Positions 32,989 to 41,365 of a DNA stretch of 64,000 bases are shown piece by piece. Position 1 is the stretch's first letter, and each line of letters begins with the position of its first letter. Origin of the DNA: Bradyrhizobium jicamae (GTDB lineage: Bacteria; Pseudomonadota; Alphaproteobacteria; Rhizobiales; Xanthobacteraceae); the NCBI RefSeq assembly GCF_018130695.1, contig NZ_JAFCJX010000014.1, positions 124,001 through 188,000 on the forward strand, given 5' to 3'. Made by a program: the position numbers and the translations under genes. The notes beneath the pieces are model-generated. The model ran no database searches. It was given only the letters and a program-made list of their open reading frames with translations, and was not told the origin of the DNA.

Positions 32989-33507
32989 TTGCGTAAGATC
33001 TGGTTTGTTGCTGCCGCGGTTTTGGTCGTGGCAACGGGAAAAGTTGCCTTCGCCGAAGACGCGGGTGATCCGACCGCGGTCAAGTCGGAGGACGGCAAAT
33101 ATCTCGACAAGGAAGGTAACCCGACGTTCAAGGTCACGCCCGACGGCACCACGGACTGGTACACCTATTCCGGATATCGTCGCTATCATTCGGAGTGCCA
33201 CGTCTGTCACGGCCCCGACGGGATGGGATCGACCTATGCGCCGGCGCTGACCAATTCGTTGAAGACGATGAGCTACGCGGATTTCCTCGGTGTCGTCGCC
33301 AGCGGACGCAAGAACGTCTCGACGTCGCAGGAGAACGTGATGCCGGCGTTTGGCGATAATCCGAACGTTGCCTGCTACATGGATGACCTCTATGTCTACC
33401 TGCGCGCCCGCGCCAACGACGCGGTTGGGCGCGTCCGGCCGGCCAAGCACGAAGACAAGACGAAAGCCTATACCGAGGCGGAGACCGCCTGCATGGGCGG
33501 CAAGTGA
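32989..33507 (+). CDS. xoxG: Cytochrome c XoxG, electron acceptor of XoxF
   Basis: A 172-residue single-haem cytochrome with a TTG start at 32989 and signal peptide MRKIWFVAAAVLVVATGKVA. The haem motif is C70-H-V-C73-H74 and the probable axial Met is 118 (ENVMPAF). Two more cysteines (129, and 168 near the end) match the four-Cys methanol-metabolism cytochrome family. It follows xoxF by 78 bases and precedes the formaldehyde dehydrogenase gene, so it is part of the xoxF operon. It takes electrons from reduced PQQ. The TTG start is unusual but the only one that gives the complete signal peptide. Confidence 0.92.
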   Translation: MRKIWFVAAAVLVVATGKVAFAEDAGDPTAVKSEDGKYLDKEGNPTFKVTPDGTTDWYTYSGYRRYHSECHVCHGPDGMGSTYAPALTNSLKTMSYADFLGVVASGRKNVSTSQENVMPAFGDNPNVACYMDDLYVYLRARANDAVGRVRPAKHEDKTKAYTEAETACMGGK

Positions 33508-33556
33508 GTGCGACCGGCGCGGATGACAACCTGATTGAAGTTTTGGAGACACGAAG

Positions 33557-34666
33557 ATGAAAACCCGCGCCGCAGTCGCATTTGAAGCCAAGAAGCCGCT
33601 CGAGATTGTCGAGCTCGACCTGGAAGGCCCGAAGGCCGGCGAAGTGCTGGTCGAGATCAAGGCCACCGGCATCTGCCACACCGACGCCTACACGCTGGAC
33701 GGTTTCGACAGCGAAGGCATCTTCCCCTCGATCCTCGGCCATGAAGGCGCGGGCATCGTGCGCGAGGTCGGTGCCGGCGTGACCTCGGTGAAGGCCGGCG
33801 ACCACGTCATCCCGCTCTACACGCCGGAATGCCGGCAGTGCAAAAGCTGCCTGAGCCAGAAGACCAATCTCTGCACCGCGATCCGCGCCACGCAGGGCAA
33901 GGGCCTGATGCCCGACGGCACCTCGCGCTTCAGCTACAAGGGCAAGACCGTGTTTCACTACATGGGCTGCTCGACGTTTTCGAACTTCACCGTGCTGCCC
34001 GAAATCGCGGTGGCCAAGATCCGCGAGGACGCGCCGTTCGACAAGAGCTGCTACATCGGCTGCGGCGTGACCACCGGTGTCGGCGCCGTGACCAACACCG
34101 CCAAGGTGACGCCGGGCTCCAACGTCGTCGTGTTCGGCCTCGGCGGCATCGGCCTCAACGTGATCCAGGGCGCCAGGATGGTCGGTGCCGACAAGATCAT
34201 CGGCGTCGACATCAACGACTCCAAGGAAGCCTGGGGCAAGCAGTTCGGCATGACGCACTTCGTCAACCCCACCAAGGTTGGCGGTGACATCGTGGCGCAC
34301 CTCGTCGGCCTCACCGACGGCGGCGCGGACTACACTTTCGACTGCACCGGCAACACCACCGTGATGCGCCAGGCGCTCGAAGCCTGCCACCGCGGCTGGG
34401 GCGTCTCGGTCGTGATCGGCGTCGCCGAGTCCGGCAAGGAAATCGCGACGCGTCCGTTCCAGCTCGTCACCGGACGGGTCTGGAAGGGCACGGCCTTCGG
34501 CGGGGCGCGCGGCCGCACCGACGTGCCGAAGATCGTCGACTGGTACATGGGCGGCAAGATCCAGATCGATCCGATGATCACCCATGTGCTGAAGCTCGAG
34601 GAGATCAACAAGGGATTCGACCTGATGCACGAAGGCAAGTCGATCCGCTCCGTCGTCGTGTTCTGA
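33557..34666 (+). CDS. flhA: S-(hydroxymethyl)glutathione dehydrogenase (class III alcohol dehydrogenase)
   Basis: A 369-residue zinc-dependent NAD enzyme that oxidises S-hydroxymethylglutathione to S-formylglutathione, the entry of formaldehyde into the glutathione route. Catalytic zinc residues are Cys40 and His62 with the third Cys in YIGCGVTTG; the structural zinc is held by Cys92, 95, 98 and 106. The NAD site is GLGGIGLNVI. The C-terminal GGARGRTDVPKIVDWYMGGKIQ block is specific for class III enzymes. It lies 49 bases after xoxG and 33 bases before gfa, giving a XoxF-linked detoxification and assimilation unit. Confidence 0.95.
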   Translation: MKTRAAVAFEAKKPLEIVELDLEGPKAGEVLVEIKATGICHTDAYTLDGFDSEGIFPSILGHEGAGIVREVGAGVTSVKAGDHVIPLYTPECRQCKSCLSQKTNLCTAIRATQGKGLMPDGTSRFSYKGKTVFHYMGCSTFSNFTVLPEIAVAKIREDAPFDKSCYIGCGVTTGVGAVTNTAKVTPGSNVVVFGLGGIGLNVIQGARMVGADKIIGVDINDSKEAWGKQFGMTHFVNPTKVGGDIVAHLVGLTDGGADYTFDCTGNTTVMRQALEACHRGWGVSVVIGVAESGKEIATRPFQLVTGRVWKGTAFGGARGRTDVPKIVDWYMGGKIQIDPMITHVLKLEEINKGFDLMHEGKSIRSVVVF

Positions 34667-34699
34667 ACTCAAAACGGCAAACACCAGGAGGATAGACCC

Positions 34700-35263
34700 A
34701 TGACTGTTCACATCCACCCGTCGGTCGACAGCGGCGTCAAGCAGGGCTCAGGCAGCTTTGCCGGCGGCACGCTGGTCTGCAAATGCTCCAGCCAGCCGGT
34801 CAAGGTCGGCATCAAGGGCGACGTCGCCCACAACCACGCCTGCGGCTGCACCAAGTGCTGGAAGCCGTCGGGGGCGACCTTCTCGGTCGTCGCCGTGGTG
34901 CCGCGCGAGAACGTCAGCGTGCTCGAGAACGGCGACAAGCTTGCAGTCGTCGACGCCGCCGCGGTGATCCAGCGCCACGCCTGCAAGGCCTGCGGCACGC
35001 ATATGTATGGCCGCATCGAGAACAAGGGGCATCCGTTCTACGGCCTCGACTTCATCCACCCCGAGCTGTTCCAGGAAGCCGGATCGGCCGCACCGCAGTT
35101 CGCGGCATTCGTCTCGTCGGTGATCGAGTCCGGCGTCAAGCCGGCTGACATGGCCGGCATCCGCTCGCGGCTGAAGGACCTCGGGCTCGAGCCCTATGAT
35201 TGCCTGTCGCCGCCGCTGATGGATGCGATCGCCACCCACGTGGCGAAGTCCAAAGCGGCCTGA
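34700..35263 (+). CDS. gfa: S-(hydroxymethyl)glutathione synthase (formaldehyde-activating Gfa)
   Basis: A 187-residue cytosolic zinc protein that speeds condensation of formaldehyde with glutathione to give the substrate of the preceding dehydrogenase. The zinc cysteines are visible in CKCSS (near residue 28-30), CGCTKC (about 49-54) and CKACGTHM (about 94-97), the standard pattern of the family, and the length is typical. An AGGAGG ribosome site precedes the ATG. Last gene of the xoxF unit before a strong hairpin at 35364. Confidence 0.93.
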   Translation: MTVHIHPSVDSGVKQGSGSFAGGTLVCKCSSQPVKVGIKGDVAHNHACGCTKCWKPSGATFSVVAVVPRENVSVLENGDKLAVVDAAAVIQRHACKACGTHMYGRIENKGHPFYGLDFIHPELFQEAGSAAPQFAAFVSSVIESGVKPADMAGIRSRLKDLGLEPYDCLSPPLMDAIATHVAKSKAA

Positions 35264-35363
35264 TTGAGGGAGCCTGATCCAGGCTCCTGACGAAACTCCT
35301 CGCCGGTTTGGTGGCCCTTCCGGCGAGCGGGTGACTGCTAGTACCCCCGTGACGTTGAACCTT

Positions 35364-35393
35364 GCATGCCCCGTGGACGACCACAGGGCATGC
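35364..35393. terminator. Strong hairpin overlapping the next start codon
   Basis: GCATGCCC (35364-35371) pairs with GGGCATGC (35386-35393), and GTGG/CCAC extends the stem to 12 pairs with one mismatch around ACGA. ATTTTATTG follows, as for a factor-independent terminator of the xoxF-gfa transcript. The ATG at 35390 of the next gene lies in the 3' arm, so the hairpin could also block its translation. Confidence 0.6.
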
Positions 35394-36340
35394 ATTTTAT
35401 TGTCCGTCTCGCCCCCGTCATTCCCGCCATCCTGATCCTGTCGGCAGCCCACGCGGCGTCGCCGGAGGACAAATACATCGCCGCGCGCGATGCGGCGATC
35501 GCCAAGGTCGCCAAGCTCGGCAACGTCAAGAATGCCGGCGATGCTGCCGACAAGGCCGATGAAGCCGCGCGTGCGGACCTCAAGACACAGATGACGGCCC
35601 TGCTGGCCGAATCCCAGCGCGCCGGCTTCAGCCCGGCCGTGCTCAACCTGGATACGCTTTCGAAGGGCGACCAGGGCTTTGGTATGCTCGACGGCCTGCG
35701 CTTCGATGCGGCGACCGGCCGGCACGGCGCCAAGATCGCCGAGCAGCGCGCCGACGGCAGTTTCGTCGAGCCGCAATCCCACATCATCGTGACCACCGAA
35801 GCCCTGTTCACCCGCTGGCTGCGCGGCCACAAGACCTGGTGGGACAAGGCTGAAAAGAACGTGCCGCAGCAGGTCGAGCAAGCCTTGAAGTTCGAAGGCC
35901 TCTACACCCAGGCGATCTCGACCGACGCCGCCGTGACCAACTTCAACGAACTGCCGATTACGAAGCCCGCGTCGGCCAGCTACGCCTATGGCTTCCTCGC
36001 CGGCCGCAGCCAGGATTTGACGCCCGATGCCGGCGACGAGGTGTTCGTCGCCGCGATTGCGGGCGGCAAGGTCTATATCGCCTATGGCGAGATCGAGCCG
36101 GTGAAGATTGCCGCCTGCAAGTCGATCATGGACGAGTACAACAAGAAGGCCGAAGAAGCGGGCGACAAGCTCAACCAGGGCAAGATCAGCAAGAAGCAGT
36201 ACGAACAACTCGGCAATCTGCAGGAAAAGGGCGACGCGCTCTACAAGAGCTGCTTTGTCAAGCGCGCACCGCAGGAGCCGGCCTTTGCCGAGGCCACCAG
36301 GCAGGCCCAGGCGCTGCTGCAACAGGCGCTGGGGAAATAA
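35390..36340 (+). CDS. Exported protein of unknown function, downstream of the xoxF unit
   Basis: About 316 residues from the Met at 35390 (MHFIVRLAPVIPAILILS), with a signal peptide ending near AHAAS; an earlier Met at 35366 would add eight residues. The mature protein begins with a Lys/Asp/Ala-rich helix (residues 20-80, coiled-coil-like). A central beta-rich part follows (SHIIVTTEALFTRWLRGHKTWWDKAEKNV). Two cysteines, CKSIMDE and KSCFVK, lie in the C-terminal half. I do not recognise a family. The start lies inside a stem, and the gene follows gfa by about 126 bases, so co-regulation with methanol oxidation is possible. Confidence 0.7.
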   Translation: MHFIVRLAPVIPAILILSAAHAASPEDKYIAARDAAIAKVAKLGNVKNAGDAADKADEAARADLKTQMTALLAESQRAGFSPAVLNLDTLSKGDQGFGMLDGLRFDAATGRHGAKIAEQRADGSFVEPQSHIIVTTEALFTRWLRGHKTWWDKAEKNVPQQVEQALKFEGLYTQAISTDAAVTNFNELPITKPASASYAYGFLAGRSQDLTPDAGDEVFVAAIAGGKVYIAYGEIEPVKIAACKSIMDEYNKKAEEAGDKLNQGKISKKQYEQLGNLQEKGDALYKSCFVKRAPQEPAFAEATRQAQALLQQALGK

Positions 36341-36403
36341 CCCCGGTTTGATCGGTCATTCCTGATCCCGTACTCTCGTGGGCGTTGCCTACGGGAGGTC
36401 TCC

Positions 36404-37543
36404 ATGAGCGCCATCAAGCCGTTCCGCATCGCCGTCGCCGACGACGTGCTGGAGGATCTTCGCGCGCGGCTGCGGCGGACGCGGTGGCCGGAGGCCGAGC
36501 TGGTCGACGACTGGAGCCAGGGTGCGCCGCTCGCCTGGATCAAGGACGTCTGCCGCACCTGGGCCGAGGACTACGACTGGCGCAAGCGCGAGGCGCAGCT
36601 CAACCGCTTCGCGCAGTACACGACCGAGATCGACGGTCTCGACATCCACTTCATCCACGTCCGCTCACAGCATCAGAATGCGATGCCGCTGATCATCACC
36701 CATGGCTGGCCCGGCTCCGTCGTCGAATTCCACAAGGTGATCGAGCCGCTGACCGATCCCGTGGCGCATGGCGGCAGCGCCGCGGATGCCTTCCATGTGG
36801 TGTGCCCTTCGCTACCGGGCTTCGGCTTCTCGGCCAAGCCGGCCACGACAGGCTGGGGCATCGACCGCATTGCCAAGGCGTGGGCCGTGCTGATGGAGCG
36901 TCTCGGCTATTTTGGCTACGCCGCGCAAGGCGGCGACTGGGGCTCGGCGGTGACGACGGCGCTCGGCGCACAGGACGCCGCGCATTGCGCCGGCATCCAC
37001 ATCACGCTTGCGATGGGATCGCGTCCCAATGTCGAGGACCAGCCGACGACGGAGGAGTCGCGCGCGCTCGACGGCATCAAATACTACGCCGATTGGGACT
37101 CCGGCTACTCCAAGCAGCAATCCACCCGCCCGCAGACGCTCGGCTATGGCCTGACGGACTCGCCGAGCGGACAGGCCGCCTGGATCCTGGAAAAATTCTG
37201 GGCCTGGACCGATTGCAACGGCCATCCCGAAAACGTCCTCACCCGTGACGAACTGCTCGACAACGTCATGCTCTATTGGGTAACGGCGACGGCCGCCTCA
37301 TCGGCGCGGCTCTATTGGGAGAGCTTTGGCCCGAAGAAACGCACCGCGCACAAGGTCACGGTGCCGACCGGCGTTGCGGTGTTCCCTAAGGAGATCGTCA
37401 CGCCTGTGCGCAAATGGATGGAGCCGAATTTTCCGAACATCCGCCATTGGCGCGAGATGCCAAAAGGCGGCCACTTCGCCGCATTCGAGCAGCCGGAATT
37501 GTATGTGCAGGAGGTGCGCGAGTTCTTCAGGACGTTGCGGTAG
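36404..37543 (+). CDS. Epoxide hydrolase with N-terminal EHN domain
   Basis: A 379-residue alpha/beta hydrolase, similar in layout to microsomal-type epoxide hydrolases. The N-terminal EHN domain (residues 5-110) ends in the oxyanion motif HGWPGS (100-105). The nucleophile Asp178 is in GGDWGSA, and the catalytic His is in GGHFAAFEQPE near the end. Family members open epoxides to diols by water attack. It has a good ribosome site (GGGAGGT) and no functional link to the neighbours; a GNAT gene is convergent with it. Confidence 0.9.
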   Translation: MSAIKPFRIAVADDVLEDLRARLRRTRWPEAELVDDWSQGAPLAWIKDVCRTWAEDYDWRKREAQLNRFAQYTTEIDGLDIHFIHVRSQHQNAMPLIITHGWPGSVVEFHKVIEPLTDPVAHGGSAADAFHVVCPSLPGFGFSAKPATTGWGIDRIAKAWAVLMERLGYFGYAAQGGDWGSAVTTALGAQDAAHCAGIHITLAMGSRPNVEDQPTTEESRALDGIKYYADWDSGYSKQQSTRPQTLGYGLTDSPSGQAAWILEKFWAWTDCNGHPENVLTRDELLDNVMLYWVTATAASSARLYWESFGPKKRTAHKVTVPTGVAVFPKEIVTPVRKWMEPNFPNIRHWREMPKGGHFAAFEQPELYVQEVREFFRTLR

Positions 37544-38008
37544 CTACAACAACCCCCGATAAATCCCCGGCGCGGAATCCGCGATCGCCACCGCGCCGAC
37601 GGCCTTCTCATAAAACTCCGCAGGCCCGACGCCGCCGATGATGGCGTAGCCGAAGCCCTGATGCTTGATGTCCTCGAGACAGGCGAACAGCAGCGCCTTG
37701 CCGATGCCGCCCTTCTGCACCTTGGGATCGACGCCGGTCGGGCCGAAGAAGTTGCGGCAGGCGGCGTCGTAGCAGGCGAACCCCAGAATCTCCTTTTGTT
37801 TGACCGCAATGAAGCAGGACACCGGCTGGCGGCTGAACGCGACGTCGGTCTCGCTGGCCCAGGCTTCGCTGAAGGTCTGGCGCACCCAGGCTGTCACCTT
37901 GTGCTTTTCGGGCGCAAGCGCGCGGCGCATGGTGATGCCGGCCTGTTGCAACCGATCATAGGCGGGCCGGGAATCGGGCAGGGCGTAGAGTTTGACGAGC
38001 ATGTCCAT
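37544..38008 (-). CDS. GNAT-family N-acetyltransferase
   Basis: A 154-residue product, stop codon adjacent to that of the epoxide hydrolase. The acetyl-CoA pocket is VDPKVQKGGIGKALLFACL (Q/RxxGxG/A) near residues 95-112, with the preceding beta strand in ILGFACYDAACRNFFGPTG. This is the general GNAT fold; the target of acetylation is unknown. Met3 (38002) is an alternative start. Confidence 0.83.
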   Translation of the reverse strand: MDMLVKLYALPDSRPAYDRLQQAGITMRRALAPEKHKVTAWVRQTFSEAWASETDVAFSRQPVSCFIAVKQKEILGFACYDAACRNFFGPTGVDPKVQKGGIGKALLFACLEDIKHQGFGYAIIGGVGPAEFYEKAVGAVAIADSAPGIYRGLL

Positions 38009-38020
38009 CCCCGAAGCTTA

Positions 38021-38096
38021 GAGCATGATCCGGAAAAGTGTGAAGCGGTTTTCCCTCGCGACAAACGCGGAACGCGTTTGCGCGGAGATCATGCTC
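38021..38096. repeat. Dispersed palindrome GAGCATGATC ... GATCATGCTC, longer copy
   Basis: The same perfect 10-base arms and first 20 loop bases as the copy at 23557-23606, with an extra insert containing a CGCGACAAACGCG / CGCGTTTGCGCG stem. It sits in the gap between the GNAT start and the sigma-54 activator gene. Confidence 0.8.
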
Positions 38097-38216
38097 AAAC
38101 AAGGCGAGAACCGGCTTGGCGGGCAAACGGGCGGGCTGTGAAACCATCGCGTCTCTTGCTAGATAGAGCCGGGGCAGCTTCGCGTTTCGTTCTCTTTTGT
38201 CCCAAAGGCCATCCGC

Positions 38217-39662
<1,446 letters not shown>

Positions 39663-39671
39663 CTCTCGGTT

Positions 39672-39699
39672 GTCTCTCTCCTGAGACCCGACCTGTCTC
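39672..39699. promoter_or_regulatory. Candidate enhancer: alternating GTCTC/GAGAC half-sites
   Basis: GTCTC (39672-39676), GAGAC (39683-39687) and GTCTC (39695-39699) alternate at 11-12-base steps, one helical turn, about 100 bases upstream of the sigma-54 promoter match. This fits an upstream activator site for the regulator ending at 39662. Confidence 0.4.
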
Positions 39700-39795
39700 G
39701 AATCTCGGAAAGTTGACACGGCGTTTTCGACCGTCGGCTTCCGCTGTCACGCAAATTGCCGGCAATTCGAGCATTTTGCTCCATCTCGATGCATC

Positions 39796-39811
39796 TGGCG
39801 CGGACCTTGCT
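39796..39811 (+). promoter_or_regulatory. Sigma-54 promoter upstream of the GntP permease
   Basis: TGGCGCG-GACC-TTGCT matches the TGGCACG-N4-TTGCW consensus at all but one position, including the invariant GG and GC with correct spacing. A weaker one, TGTCACG-CAAA-TTGC, lies at about 39745. Transcription would start near 39822, 58 bases before the ATG. Confidence 0.65.
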
Positions 39812-39879
39812 CTCGTCAGAGGCAACGCATCGTCATGCGCAAGAACAAGCCGAAGAGAAAAGTCCCGGGAGAGAAACAG

Positions 39880-41289
39880 ATGAGCTTTCTGGTCGCGCTC
39901 GCCGCCCTCGTATTCCTGATGTTCGTCGCCTATCGCGGCTTCAGCGTCATCCTGTTTGCGCCGGTGGCCGCTCTTGGCGCCGTGCTGCTGACCGATCCCG
40001 GCGCGGTGCCGGCGGCCTTCACCGGCCTGTTCATGGACAAGATGGTCGGCTTCGCGAAGCTGTATTTCCCGGTGTTTTTGCTCGGCGCCGTCTTCGGCAA
40101 GGTGATCGAGCTGTCGGGCTTCTCCAAGTCGATCGTGGCGGCGGTGATCGGCCTGGTCGGCAGCCAGCGCGCGATGCTGGCGATCGTACTGGTCTGCGCC
40201 GTGCTGACCTATGGCGGCGTCTCGCTGTTCGTCGTGGTGTTCGCCGCCTATCCCTTCGCTGCCGAGATGTTCCGCGCCGGCAACATCCCGAAGCGCCTGA
40301 TCCCCGGCACCATCGCGCTCGGCGCTTTCTCCTTCACGATGGACTCGCTGCCGTTCAGCCCGCAGATCCAGAACATCATCCCGACCACCTATTTCAAGAC
40401 CACCAATGGCGCGGCGCCGATCCTCGGCACGATCGGCGCGGTCTTCATCTTCGTGCTCGGCCTGTCCTATCTCGAATGGCGCCGCCGTCAGGCCGTGGTT
40501 GCGGGCGAGGGCTATGGCGAGGGCCACAGCAACGAGCCGCCGCCGGTCGACACCAAGGAGCTGGCGCCCGCCTTCATCGCCTTCCTGCCGCTGATCGTGG
40601 TGTTCCTGGTCAATTTGCTGCTCGGCGGTTTTCCCGGCGTGTTCGGCGGCCTGATCGAGCGCGCCTATGGCACGAGCTACGACCTGACGCTCGCGCTCGA
40701 CCATTCGATCACAACGCCGATCGCCGGCATCAAGGCGATCTGGGCGGTCGAGGGCGCGCTGATCGCGGGCATCCTCACCGTGTTCGTCTTTGCTTTCCCC
40801 AAGCTGAAGAAGACCTTTGCCGAAGGCAGCAAGGCCGCGGTCGGCGGCGCACTGCTGGCGGCGATGAACACGGCGTCCGAATACGGCTTTGGCGGCGTGA
40901 TCGCAGCGCTCCCGGGCTTCATCGTGATCAAGGATGCGCTGAAGGCCATTCCCAATCCGCTGGTCAACGAGGCCATCACCGTCACCTCGCTCGCCGGCAT
41001 CACCGGCTCGGCCTCCGGCGGCATGTCGATTGCGCTCGCCGCGATGGCGAAAGACTTCATTGCGCTGGCCGAGGCGGCCCATATTCCGCCGGAGGTGCTG
41101 CACCGCGTCGCGTCGATGGCGAGCGGCGGCATGGATACGCTGCCGCACAACGGCGCCGTCATCACCCTGCTCGCGGTGACCGGGCTGACGCACCGGGAGT
41201 CCTACAGGGACATCTTTGCGGTGACCTGCCTGAAGACGCTTGCGGTCTTCTTCGTGATCGCGGTCTACTACGTCACCGGACTGGTGTGA
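39880..41289 (+). CDS. GntP-family permease (organic acid:H+ symporter)
   Basis: About 469 residues from the Met at 39880 (MSFLVALAALVFLMFVAYRG; CGGGAGAG ribosome site). Around twelve membrane segments are seen, with the family pattern PSxxQNI (PFSPQIQNIIPTTYF) and the long central loop (ERRRRQ-like region about residues 205-235). GntP members carry gluconate, 3-hydroxybutyrate or similar hydroxy or keto acids. With a downstream CoA-transferase that would activate a short acid, a 3-hydroxy- or ketoacid is the likely cargo. Expression is expected to depend on sigma-54 and 38217-39662. Confidence 0.88.
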   Translation: MSFLVALAALVFLMFVAYRGFSVILFAPVAALGAVLLTDPGAVPAAFTGLFMDKMVGFAKLYFPVFLLGAVFGKVIELSGFSKSIVAAVIGLVGSQRAMLAIVLVCAVLTYGGVSLFVVVFAAYPFAAEMFRAGNIPKRLIPGTIALGAFSFTMDSLPFSPQIQNIIPTTYFKTTNGAAPILGTIGAVFIFVLGLSYLEWRRRQAVVAGEGYGEGHSNEPPPVDTKELAPAFIAFLPLIVVFLVNLLLGGFPGVFGGLIERAYGTSYDLTLALDHSITTPIAGIKAIWAVEGALIAGILTVFVFAFPKLKKTFAEGSKAAVGGALLAAMNTASEYGFGGVIAALPGFIVIKDALKAIPNPLVNEAITVTSLAGITGSASGGMSIALAAMAKDFIALAEAAHIPPEVLHRVASMASGGMDTLPHNGAVITLLAVTGLTHRESYRDIFAVTCLKTLAVFFVIAVYYVTGLV

Positions 41290-41315
41290 CCCGGAGCGTT
41301 CCAGGAAAAGGGGGC

Positions 41316-41345
41316 GCCGGTTCGCGTCAAGAAAACGCGTCGATA
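41316..41345. repeat. Short dispersed element CCGGTTCGCGTCAAGAAAACGCGT
   Basis: Near-identical to the element at 18428-18457. It lies between the permease and CoA-transferase genes and ends just before the CGGGAGGA ribosome site of the latter. Confidence 0.6.
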
Positions 41346-41365
41346 AAACAGCGGGAGGAAGGGCC

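Noticed and set aside
31120..33681. An 853-codon minus-strand frame
   Set aside because: It is antisense to xoxF and xoxG, which have full sets of catalytic residues, and its product resembles no protein.
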